Source of the DNA: Omphiscola glabra
Taxonomy: Eukaryota; Mollusca; Gastropoda; Lymnaeidae
Direction of reading: 5' to 3'
Length of the DNA stretch: 64,000 nt
Assembly: GCA_964017045.1 (NCBI GenBank)
Contig: OZ024794.1
Location: forward strand, 19,531,617 to 19,595,616
The notes beneath the pieces are model-generated. The model did not search any database. It was given only the letters and a program-made list of their open reading frames with translations, and was not told the DNA's origin. This document shows positions 1-12,300 of the stretch, piece by piece (the first letter of the stretch is position 1; every line of letters begins with the position of its first letter). Both the position numbers and the translations under genes were made by a program.

Positions 1-40
1 CAAACCATTAGTTTCTAATTATCAATGTTTTCTATAATAG

Positions 41-388
41 CTGTCAGACTTACATCGCCAAAGTGTTCAGCAAGCAGTGCAAGATGACAGCAGCAGTGCC
101 TATGTCAATATCCAGCCGCTGGTGCTGTGCCCTGTTGCATCGAGACAGAAAAGCCAGTCTTCAAGGAGTCATTCAGTCCCACCCCCTGACCCTAGCCCCC
201 CTCTCCACATTCCGGTCAGACAGCCAAATCATATTTCTCCTCCCCCTTCACCAAACAGACCAGGCCCCCAAGGTCAAGCCTTCTTTAGGTCATCACTGCA
301 GCCCGAGAGGCCTAAATATGAAATGCCCCGCCGTGTTAAGTTTTTTTATTTCCTGGCAAGGTTTAGAATAGTTCAAAAATTGATAATG
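41..388 (+). other. SCAP: SCAP Ser/Pro-rich cytosolic linker and start of TM7 (exon)
   Basis: This 116-codon exon has a polypyrimidine-poor acceptor (ataatag before 41) and a GTAAGC donor after 388. It encodes a Ser/Pro-rich stretch ([15 protein letters not shown]) and then a basic-hydrophobic segment ([19 protein letters not shown]) that leads into the membrane helix finished by the next exon ([15 protein letters not shown]). In SCAP this corresponds to the cytosolic loop before TM7. The linker is low in conservation, so the exact boundaries rest on splice signals and frame. Confidence 0.85.
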
Positions 389-3300
389 GTAAGCTAATTT
401 CATTTCTTCTTGTTTACTTACAATGTCAAAACATAAAATGTGTTTTCCCTAAGAACTTTATGTTTATAAAAAAATAGCATAATATATGAACTAATGCTTC
501 TTGTACAATTAGCCACTTCAAAAGTTTAGTTATTTATATTGTGTGCCTGTTCCTCAAAGTTGGTTACAGTTTGGCATTTTCTTTGTTCTCTTGATTTTTC
601 ACTGTATGCTGTTTCTAAGAGTTTTTAGTGTCTGTTGGAAATATTTATTATCTTCAAATACCCCCCCCCCCCTTTTTTTTTTTCTCCCTGTGATTGGTGG
701 TGCTGTCCCATAACCCCTAGGCACATCCAGGGGTGCCACTCTTCCGGGTGTTCCCGGAATTCCGGATTCGTGAGGCTTAATATTTTTCAGTTCCGGATTC
801 GCGAGTTTTTATTTTCTCTCGTTCCGGGTTCCGGGTACGCCAGTTCAATTTTTCAAACACGGGCTCTGGGTTTAAAAATAAAGACAACGCGTAGGGACGT
901 GCGAAGGACCATCCTGTCAGCTAGGAGCGGGTTTGTTTTTCGCTATAAATAGGATCTTAGGAAATCACGACTCCGATTGGGATCTGGGGAATAAGTTTGA
1001 AAATCAAGCAAAACCTTGGGAAATATTAACAAGGGAAAGATTTTGTTTTTACATATTTTGAAAAACGCAAACAATATATATGGGATTAAAATTAATGTGA
1101 AAATAAAGAAACAAACATTTTTAAAGTAACAAGGAAAACATTAATTGTGTTAATTCTTTTCTGGTTTCAATTTTTAAAACCACTCATAAATAAATAAAAA
1201 TTAGGCTCAATGCTATTCACATGTCATTTGTGGTAATTTATTTTTGTAAAACTGAAGAATTAAGATTTCAAACGTATAGTACATTCAATTATCTTTCATT
1301 TTCATTTGGGCTAATTTTGAAAGATGGGTACATGACGTCATTTGCGTGTTTTGTTATGTTGCTGATGACTTTAGGGTTCAGGTTAGGTTTAGGGATAGAT
1401 TTAGGGTTCAGGTTAGGGTGTGGGATAGATTTAGGGTGAGGGATACATTTAGGAAGTTTTTTCATTATTTTTAAACGTTTTATTCTTAATTTAACGGGTC
1501 GTGTCAACCAAGATGGCGGCCATGGTAAAAAACGCGTACCCATCTCTCAAAATTTACCTTCATTTGATACCTCATTTGGTCTTACAAACCCAACAATTAT
1601 ATTTTAAGTCGTTTTTTAATCTCAACCTCTCAATTCTGGTACCCGTGTACCAATAACTGCAGCCAGAGTTAATAATTAAAGCACGAAGTGGCTATTGGTA
1701 CACGGGTACCATAAGTGAGAGGTTGGGATTAAAAAATATTTAATATATTATTGTTGGGTTTGTAAGACAAAATGAGGTATCAAATTAAAGATAATTGAAT
1801 TGACTATACGTTTGTAAACTTAATTCTTCAGTTTTACTAAAATAAACTACCACAAAAGACATCCGAATAGCAAAGACATCCGAATAGCATTAGTCAAAAT
1901 GGACCCAGACACGCAGCACCGCCATTCGCACCTGGGTACCATTAGACTCGACGCTCTTCGGATATCGATTTTGGTAGTTTATTTTAGTTAAAATGAAGAA
2001 TTAAGCAAATTAAATGTCTTCAACTGCCTGTGTTTTGTCCCCAGTTAGTAGTTTTGTGGCTAAATATATGCATATAGCATGGGATGTAATCATTGCACTA
2101 GAAAAGTGTATGAATTTGATGAATTTTGTTAGCTTCAGGGTTGGAAAATTTTGTAGATGAAGTTTCAGGGTTGGTAAATTTGGTAGATGAAGTTTCAGTG
2201 TTCAAGAAATTTTTAGAAAGGGATTTCAGGGTTCACAGCTTTCAGTGAGTGGCACCCCTGGGTTGACAGCTTTCAGTGAGTGGCACCCCTGGGTTGACAG
2301 CTTTCAGTGAGTGGCACCCCTGGTTGACAGCTTTCAGTGAGTGGCACCCCTGGGTTGACAGCTTTCAGTGAGTGGCACCCCTGGTTGACAGCTTTCAGTG
2401 AGTGGCACCCCTGGTTGACAGCTTTCAGTGAGTGGCACCCCTGGGTTGACAGCTTTCAGTGAGTGGCACCCCTGCTTTCAGTGAGTGGCACCCCTGGTAG
2501 ACAGCTTTCAGTGAGTGGCATCCCTGGGTTGACAGCTTTCAGTGAGTGGCACCCCTGGGTTGACAGCTTTCAGTGAGTGGCACCCCTGGTAGACAGCTTT
2601 CAGTGAGTGGCACCCCTGGGTTGACAGCTTTCAGTGAGTGGCACCCCTGGTAGACAGCTTTCAGTGAGTGGCACCCCTGGGTTGACAGCTTTCAGTGAGT
2701 GGCACCCCTGTGACAGCTTTCAGTGAGTGGCACCCCTGGGTTGACAGCTTTCAGTGAGTGGCACCCCTGGGTTGACAGCTTTCAGTGAGTGGCACCCCTG
2801 TGACAGCTTTCAGTGAGTGGCACCCCTGGGTTGACAGCTTTCAGTGAGTGGCACCCCTGGTAGACAGCTTTCAGTGAGTGGCACCCCAGGGTTGACAGCT
2901 TTCAGTGAGTGGCACCCCTGGGTTGACAGCTTTCAGTGAGTGGCACCCCTGGTAGACAGCTTTCAGTGAGTGGCACCCCTGTGACAGCTTTCAGTTAGTG
3001 GCACCCCTGGGTTGACAGCTTTCAGTGAGTGGCACCCCTGGGTTGACAGCTTTCAGTGAGTGGCACCCCTGTGACAGCTTTCAGTGAGTGGCACCCCTGG
3101 GTTGACAGCTTTCAGTGAGTGGCACCCCTGGTAGACAGCTTTCAGTGAGTGGCACCCCAGGGTTGACAGCTTTCAGTGAGTGGCACCCCTGGGTTGACAG
3201 CTTTCAGTGAGTGGCACCCCTGGTAGACAGCTTTCAGTGAGTGGCATCCCTGGTAGACAGCTTTCAGTGAGTGGCACCCCTAGGTTGACAGCTTTCAGTG

Positions 3301-6300
3301 AGTGGCGCCCCTGGGCACATCACCTCCATTGTCATTCATGGTATCTGCCAAAAATTATATTGTTGTAATTTACCAATATTTTACATGGGGGGGGTTAAAA
3401 TTGTAGCAACTACAGAATTAACTATGGCGTTAGAAACAGTTGATAAAACTTTGCTGTTGTTGGATATGATGTATGTGGCAGGTAGTGGCAGCCCATAGTA
3501 AAGATTTTATCATGAATAAAACCAGTGAGGGGGGGCTGTTCCTAGGCAACCATTTCGTCCCAGCTACTACGCTTGAGGAGTGGGGGGATGTTTATGAGTT
3601 TAGGCTGGATGGCCCAGCTTAGTTTTATTCCTGAAGTAGATTAGATTAAAGTATCTTCCAATTGACTTATAATGGCTACAACGGAACAGCACATATGCTA
3701 AAAATGCTTTGTTTTCTCTTGCAGTTGTGCACTGTATTGTGGATTATTCTGATCCTGTACAAGGCTGGAATTGTAGACAAGTTAACTGGGGATGACAATA
3801 TCAGCTCAGTACCCAAGCCATTTAATGCTAAACATCTTGGGGATGTTGGACCCCCGACAGAGTCGATAAGGTATTTTAAATATAGCCTTTAGATGGATGT
3901 CCATAATGTTAAAAACTTGAAAGGTTTTGCTAACTATTTAGTAAAATAAGAGTGCCAAAAAAATTAGTATGGCTCCTTATTTGGTGTATAATATGAAACT
4001 AGATGAAATAAATGCAGTTAAAGAGTGTAAGAGTTCACAGAGTGTTTTGGTAGGGCAGGTATAATATTGATTCAGTCATGTGCTTATATACACCTTAAGG
4101 ATTTGTAAATTTACAAGTGTCTTGAAAATAATTTAATGGTCTACTATTGATGTCAGACCAGATGAAGATTTAGTTTCTCAAAGTGGCAAGTCCCTGAGAG
4201 AAGATGAACAGGAGACGGGACTCGTAGAGCACACAGACTTGGAGCTGTGGAGGAAGTTGTCCAACAAACATTGGCCGACATTATTTCATTACTACAACAT
4301 CAGTCTCAGTGGAAGGTGAGATTCAAAGATAAGACACAAGTTTTATTCAGTTTAATTTACTAATACTTTACATGGTGGTTAAAAATGTGTATAATGTTTT
4401 ACAAGCTTATTTACATCGGCATAAAAATATTCTATCTTGTTTCTGATAATAAAATTGAGAATTTAAAGTTCTCTATTTGCAGAACATTTTTTAACACTTT
4501 CATTTCAGCACATTAATTGTTTTCTTTAGATAAATATCTTCTTTTTATTCATGCATACTTTCTAATGTAGCACAATCATTTCTGCTTTTGTAGCCCACTC
4601 ATATATATTTTCTAATGAAGTAAAACCATTTCTGCTTATGTAGCAGACAAATATCCTCTGAAACACCACAACCATAATAAGATTTAATTTTTAAGAGCTT
4701 TTAAAATATCCACTTTTTCACATCATTTATTTAACGGTGAAATTGATGCTGGTGTTTCAGGTACATCAGTATTTTGCCGACTATTCACCTATCAGAACTT
4801 ATAGATCCACGCGTGGCTATTGAGCTGAGGCACCCCACAGATAAAGAAGCTGTGGCCTCCAGATCCGCTTTTAGCTCTTATGTTTCATACAATGAGGATC
4901 CTCATGTTGGTAAGTCTGTGGAAGATGCGCAAGGCTTTTAGCTCTTATGTTTCATACAATGAATGATCCTCATGTTGGTAAGTCTGTGGAAGATGCGCAA
5001 GGCTTTTAGCTATTATGTTTCATACAATGAGGATCCTCGTGTTGGTAAGTCTGTGGAAGATGCGCAAGGCTTTTTACACACAACTTGCTTCTTCTGAAAC
5101 TGAAGGACGGGAACCTACCTAATTAAAGGACATATTTTGCGCAAAGACTTAAGGTTATCAATTCCTTGAAGTTTTAAAATTTTGAAATTAATAAGTAATG
5201 AAAACGTATCCCCATTAACAACAAAGGATAATATACGAGAGTTGTGTTCAAGCTGTGTGAACCAAATAGTGGAACAAGAGTTTGACAACAACAAGGAATT
5301 AGAAAACCTGTGTGTTTGAAGATTTCAGTACTGTCAACAAAGTGTTCTGTGTTTAGCAGTGGAGGAACTCGATGTGAAAGCTTTCAAAATTATATGTTGC
5401 AGCATATTTTTTGTATTGTCTGTCCTATCTTGAATTGGTGCATCTGAAAAGCAGTTAGTTTAGAACAATAAGTGCAAGATCAAAGAAACAGTTATCTTTA
5501 CTTGGATCAAGATTATTAAAAGAAAATGCATCAATTTAAATAATTACAAATAAAATTTCCCTCAATATCTTTTGAATATTAATATTTGAATAGTATAACA
5601 TTTAGAATAAATCATTAAAAAATTTTTACATGTATATTTGTTGCATGAAGGGGAAGCATTTTACAGCCCAATTTTGTTCTAGATGATTCCTTTCAGAATC
5701 ATGTGTACATTACTGAGGTCGTATTTCAAACCATTCTATTATATAATTATATAGGAATAATCAAAATGGCCATATCGTCTTAAATCCACTAACAAATTGT
5801 CCACAGGAGAGAATGAGTCCCAAGAACAAGGAGAAAATCACTACCGTCAGTTTGACAACTTCTACCCAAAGTCTGAAAGGGAATATGTCTACACTGTTCT
5901 TCTTTGTATCCTGACTGTTATCATCATTTCATACTTCATGTCTTACCTGTACCGGTGCATGTGTTCAAGGAACTATTCACGTTGGCGGCATTCGTGGGGC
6001 CGAGGAGGCCACAGACGTTCCAAGGGCTATTTTAAACAGATTAAAGAGTCCATGCCCCTTGTATTGGCAGGACACAAACAGGTTTGTTGTACATGTCAAC
6101 ATTCACTTACCCCCGACAACTTATTGTGAATTTTAAGAGCAAGCTTTTTTTTTTTTTTTGGCAACCATCCCGTACATTGGTGGTGTAATTTATTGGGGAT
6201 GGTCCCTAGCTTTTGGCTTACACTTGGGTGAACTGTACTCATCAGCCCAGCCAGTCATCTCTTATCGGGGCAGAGAAAAACCTGTAAAAATAAAATAAAC

Positions 6301-9300
6301 TCACCACCAAAGTCAGAAGACACCAATGAACATTGCAATGGTATTAAAATTGGTCTTTTTTTTCATGTCTTAAAAAATTTCAAATCAAACAAAAAAAGAA
6401 TTTTGAAAATTCCAAAAATCGTTTTAAAATGTAAAAATGTTTGAAATTCTCTCCTAATCTTTCTCATGTTTTCTCCAGAGTATTGAGTGTTTGCTTGGTG
6501 ACAATGGCTTGATCATAAGTTGCTGTCTGGGTGGCCAGTTGAGAGTCTGGGACTCTAATTCAGGGGAGTGTATCAACACAATCACCAGGAAAAGGTTGGT
6601 CCGTCTTTACACTGTAATTGTGACTGAGAAACTATTATCATGCTTTAGCAGTACATAAATAATGTTTTTAGCAGTAAATAATGTTTTTAGCAGTAAATTA
6701 TTTTAGCAGTAAATAATGTTTTAGCAGTAAATAATGTTAATTCAAAGCTTTATCTCTATGGGTTTGAACTTTCAGAACTTTAAAAATGTTTTTTATTCCT
6801 TCAGTATCACTCCTCTGACCCGAAGGAGACCTTGTGTGGGGCGCAATATAGAGGACAGTGATGCAGATTTATACGCTGAATTCCATGGAAGTAGGAGTTC
6901 CTCTGAAACTTCATTAGCCGAGGGAGGTGGAGGGGATGGTGTGAGGATAAGAAAAGGTAATTCCTCATGGGCTGATGCTAGTGGGGGGCGCAGTAAGCGG
7001 ACGGGGCTCTCTAGGAAAACCAGCCACAGCATCTATGAGGACCTACGACCTGACCTGGTCTCAACCATCAACACAGAGTTCTCCTCTATGGATCCACGGG
7101 CCCACCAAAGTTCACCTAATGGTTATGACTTTAAAAGTTGGTTTGAAGGTCAGTTTTGCCGTGCATGCAACTCTTTACTTACACTTCCTGCCGTGCATGC
7201 AACTCTTTACTTACACTTCCTGTCTTGGAATGCTTTTGTGTTGTTTGTTTTTTTATGGCGTCTGCATTTTGCCCCCTCATTTTTGTTTTGGTTGTCAGTA
7301 AAATTAATTATCCAATTTTTTATTAATTTAATTTTTTTTTTTTAAATTCTTTTGAATTGTAGACATTGGTGATGGTTTCTGTGAATTAATATTTCTACAA
7401 TGGTGAACAAAATTTTGTGTTCGTGATGGATGTGGTTTTCATTCAGGAACCTGGATTTGATTCACTTGTTTGAAGTCATGACCTTCTTACAACTTACAGG
7501 GATACATTGAAAGTATCGGGGGGGGGGTTAGGAACTTTTTTTTTACTTTGAATTTCTTTTTTGGGGAAAGGGGTGGGGTGAAATTAAGTTCATCTTTTTT
7601 ATAAGGCGAAGAGAGTTTGTGAAAAAGGATGGATGGAAAGCGAGAGAAAAATGGCATTTTTATTTATATCTTAAAGGTGGGTGACCCTTATTTATATTAT
7701 GTATCAGGTTTCTTACTTTCAGAAGTCACAAGCATATAATTTTTATATTTGCCAATATAAAAAAATTTCCAATGCCACTGCTAGAAACATAAATAAAAAC
7801 ATATTGAATGCTGCACTTCACTAATTACCTCCTCACCGAATGCTTTTCTTAATTTAATAAATTCTCTTTGTCCAATAACGATTAAGGATTTATAAATGGA
7901 TGCTATTTTTCATGGAGTCAAGGCAATTTTTTTCAATCTTATTAATAGGTCAGCTTATAACAAGGCTCAACATAATATAATTCTTCAGTTCATGTTTTAA
8001 TGTTTCAGTTTAGAAAAACTGCACATGTGATAAAATAATGAAAGCAAGTTCAGATACTTGGGATTAATTTAAAAAAGATTTGTTTGTAAAAAATATTTTG
8101 TTTTCAATCAATGTTGAAAGTTTTTTTTTTTTTTGATTAGTTGAAATATGTTGACAAGCTTTGCACATCAAAATGACTCTTTGCAGGTTTGTATGAAGAG
8201 CATCGTAGATTACTAGAATCAGAAGGTCATACATATCCTAATTTGAGAGTGCAGAGTGCCACCGACCTGACATTGTTGTCTGGCCCCCAAGAGAGGACAC
8301 GTAGCTGGAGTTATGGTGAGGCTTTTTTTTTATCTTTGATTTGGAAAACCTTGACCTTCTTCTGCATAACACAACTTGGCAAGAGTTTTTTTAACAAAAA
8401 AAATGGACGTGGCCAGGTCACATCAGTTACTAAGTTAAATAGGTCACAACAGTTACTATGTTGGATAGGTCACATCAGCTACTATGTTGGATAGGTCACA
8501 TCAGTTACTATGTTGGATAGGTCACATCAGTTACTATATTGGATAGGTCACATCAGTTACTATGTTGAGTAGGTCACATCAGTAACTATGTTAAGTAGGT
8601 CACATCAGTTACTATGTTGGATAGGTCACATCAGTTACTATGTTGGATAGGTCACATCAGCTACTATGTTGGATAGGTCACATCAGTTACTATGTTGGAT
8701 AAGTCACATCAGTTACTATATTGGATAGGTCACATCAGTTACTATGTTGAATAGGCCACATCAGTTACTATGTTGGATAAGTCACATCAGTTACTATATT
8801 GGATAGGTCACATCAGTTACTATGTTGAATAGGCCACATCAGTAACTATGTTAAGTAGGTCACATCAGTTACTATATTGGATAGGTCACATCAGTTACTA
8901 TGTTGGATAGGTCACATCAGTTACTATGTTGGATAGGTCACATCAGCTACTATGTTGGATAGGTCACATCAGTTACTATGTTGGATAAGTCACATCAGTT
9001 ACTATATTGGATAGGTCACATCAGTTACTATGTTGAATAGGCCACATCAGTAACTATGTTAAGTAGGTCACATCAGTTACTATGTTGGATAGGTCACATC
9101 AGTTACTATGTTTAGTAGGTCACATCAGTTACTATGTTAAGTAGATCACATCAGTTACTATGTTGGATAGGTCATATCAGTTACTATGTTTAGTAGGTCA
9201 TATCAGTTACTATGTTTAGTAGGTCACATCAGTTACTATGTTTAGTAGGTCACATCAGTTACTATGGTGGATAGGTCACATTAGTTACTATGTTTAGTAG

Positions 9301-12300
9301 GTCACATCAGTTAATTTGTTGGATAGGTCACATCAGTTACTATGTTTAGTAGGTCATATCAGTTACTATGTTTAGTAGGTCACATCAGTTACTATGTTTA
9401 GTAGGTCACATCAGTTACTTTGTTGGATAGGTCACATCAGTTACTATGTTTAGTAGGTCATATCAGTTACTATGTTTAGTAGGTCACATCAGTTACTATG
9501 TTTAGTAGGTCACATCAGTTACTATGTTGAATAGGTCACATCAGTAACTATGTTAAGTAGGTCACATCAGTTACTATGTTAGTAGGTCACATCAGTTACT
9601 ATGTTTAGTAGGTCACATCAGTTACTATGTTAGATAGGTCACATCAGTTACTATGTTGGATAGGTCACATCAGTTACTAAGTAGGTCACATCAGTTACTA
9701 TGATAGTGTTTAAATTTCATGACACTCATTTTCTTTTGAAGTAGTTAACTTTATACTGTAGAGTTGTGTCCAAATAATAGTTGGCACTGCACATGAGACT
9801 ATAAAGCTGGTGTACAGATTTATGCTTCATTTAATTTGAATTCTGCACCTCTTGAATGTTTAAACCTGGGTCAGCAGCCCGGACTCTGGTGGTCACCCCT
9901 GCTACACTCAGCTGCCCTGACTCTGGTGGTCACCCCTGCTACACTCAGCTGCCCTGACTCTGGTGGTCACCCCTGCTACACTCAGCTGCCCTGACTCTGC
10001 ATACCAATTTACACTTGTACTCCTGAGTAGTTTATTTTTGTCTGTGGTCACCCCTGCTACACTCAGCTGCCCTGACTCTGCATACCAGTTTACACTTGTA
10101 CTCCTGAGTAGTTTATTTTTGTCTGTGGTCACCCCTGCTACACAAGGGAGACAATCTGTTCTGGGGTCACCCCAGTTACACAAGGGAGACAATCTATCCT
10201 GTGGTCACCCCAGTTACACAAGGGAGACAATCTGTTCTGTGGTCACCCCAGTTACACAAGGGAGACAATCTATTCTGTGGTCACACCTTGTTACATAAGG
10301 GAGACAATCTACCCCTGTTACACAAGGGACACAATCTATTCTGTGGTCACCCCAGTTACACAAGAGAGAGAATCTATTCTGTGGTCACCCCAGTTACACA
10401 AGGGAGACAATCTATTCTGTGGTCACCCCAGTTACACAAGGGAGACAATCTATTCTGTGGTCACCCCAGTTACACAAGGGAGACAATCTATTCTGTGGTC
10501 ACCCCAGTTACACAAGGGAGAAAATCTACATTTCCCTACATTGTGAAATGGAGCTCACCTGAATGGACCCACAAGTTAAATTAATTATTTTTTTAGCTGT
10601 TGGCCATTGTGATGAAGTGCTTCGTAAAATTCTCCCTATTCAATTGAGCAAGTCACAGCCTCAGTGTCTCTAAATCATCTTTTATTTTGAATCCCAACAG
10701 GGGAACAATCGGCTCTAGATGTTTCAGCAGCTGATGAAGATTCAATGTGTGAACAGGCAACATCTGTCTGGTGTCTGGCCATTATGCATGGTCTGATAGT
10801 CACAGGTTGTGGTAATGGGCACATTGAGATCTGGGAGGCCGAGTCAGGAGAGTTACGCTTCCACCACGGTACTAGGGATTGTGGTGTGACGGGACTTTGT
10901 GTGGTCGCCAACAGGTAATTTTTGGACATTATTTGGATGTTTAAATGGTTACTCAAAAGATATTTATTTATGATGCCACTGTTTAAAAAATGGATCACCA
11001 TCGTACCATTGCTAGAGATGAAGACCTAATGGTTGAGATCATTTAGAAAATATAAGGCACTTAATTTAAAACTCAGCTGTGACAATGTAACTGTATAGTA
11101 GGCAGTGTATGATAGCATCAATACAAATGATGTAGGAGGCAGCGTATGACAGCTTCAATACAAACTGTGTTGTAGGCAGTGTATGACAGCTTCAATACAA
11201 GCTGTGTAGTAGGCAGTGTATGACAGCTTAAATACAAACTGTGTAGTAGGCAGTGTATGGCAGCTTAAATACAAACAAACTGTGTAGTAGGCAGTGTATG
11301 GCCATTCTAAAATAGCTTCAATACAAGCAAACCTGTAAATATTATTTTAAATCATATTTAATTTAATGTCTTGCAAGCAAGAAAGTTCCTCATCACGTCC
11401 AGCTTTTGTCTCTTCAACTTAAAGTTCCTCATCACGTCCAGCTTTTGTCTCTTCAACTTAAAGTTCCTCATCATGTCCAGCTTTTGTCTCTTCAACTTAA
11501 AGTTCCTCATCACGTCCAGCTTTTGTCTCTTCAACTTAAAGTTCCTCATCACGTCCAGCTTTTGTCTCTTCTACTTAAAGTTCCTCATCACGTCCAGCTT
11601 TTGTCTCTTCAACTTAAAGTTCCTCATCACGTCCAGCTTTTGTCTCTTCAACTTAAAGTTCCTCATCACGTCCAGCTTTTGTCTCTTCAACTTAAAGTTC
11701 CTCATCAAGTCCAGCTTTTGTCTCTTCAACTTAAAGTTAACAAAAAATAAATTCTGAATGTTAAAATTTAAATCAAAGAAAACGTCTCATCACTGTGTTA
11801 AATTAAATGTCCGCTCTGTTTTTCCCTGAAGGATTGTTGCTGCCAGACTTGATGGGACGCTAGACTTTCTAGAGATGGAAACCTTCCATAATCCAGTATT
11901 CCACCCAGCCCCAGTCCTGCCTCAGCCATCCAGGCAGAACAGGGGTAAGTAGTAAAACAAATTGACTCAAGATTAGACTTAACGTTTGATTACATTTACT
12001 TCTTCTTGCCTTTTCAACTCCCAGTGGAGCATAGGCAGTTAAGAATTTCTTTTCAAGACTTCAAGTTTCTAGCTATCCTCTATAAGTCTCTTTCCAGCTC
12101 TTTTCAAGATTTGTGGACATCTCCTACATTAACTTGGTTTATCTAATATACTTTAGCAATCCTAGGTAAGAAGCCTATTAGATAGCTTTAATTGTGTCCT
12201 GACCAACGGGTCATGAGATAGGTGAAGCAACATTTGTATTTTCTCAACTCATCTTTGATAAGTGTGTAACTGCCTGGTTACAATGTAAATAATATTAAAG

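Larger units (their letters stand above)
728..3313. mobile_element. Non-autonomous hAT-type DNA transposon in SCAP intron
   Basis: The left end CAGGGGTGCCACTC (728-741) is the reverse complement of the right end GAGTGGCGCCCCTG (3300-3313) with one mismatch. The element is bracketed by an exact 8-bp direct repeat GGCACATC at 720-727 and 3314-3321. An 8-bp target duplication and a CAGGG-type terminus are hallmarks of the hAT superfamily. No transposase reading frame is visible inside, so it is a non-autonomous or eroded copy. It contains a large palindrome (1208-1870) and ends in a minisatellite made of its own terminal repeat. Confidence 0.8.

Noticed and set aside
1370..1450. Telomere-like TTAGGG runs
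   Set aside because: Sequence is degenerate (GGGTTCAGGTTAGG, TTTAGGGATAGA), not true TTAGGG arrays, and is part of a dispersed repeat.
6958..6963. Alternative donor GTAATT inside SCAP exon 6805-7148
   Set aside because: The longer exon is in frame, rich in conserved-looking sequence ([13 protein letters not shown]) and joins the next exon in the correct phase; the shorter version would lose this.
8397..9706. Possible CRISPR-like array
   Set aside because: Units are directly contiguous with no unique spacers, in an animal intron; it is a minisatellite.
9908..10584. Several overlapping repeat frames
   Set aside because: All fall in the composite GGTCACCCC minisatellite within a SCAP intron.
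11358..11757. Repetitive proteins on both strands (39-bp period)
   Set aside because: Open frames arise only because 39 is a multiple of three; the array is intronic with no splice or start evidence.
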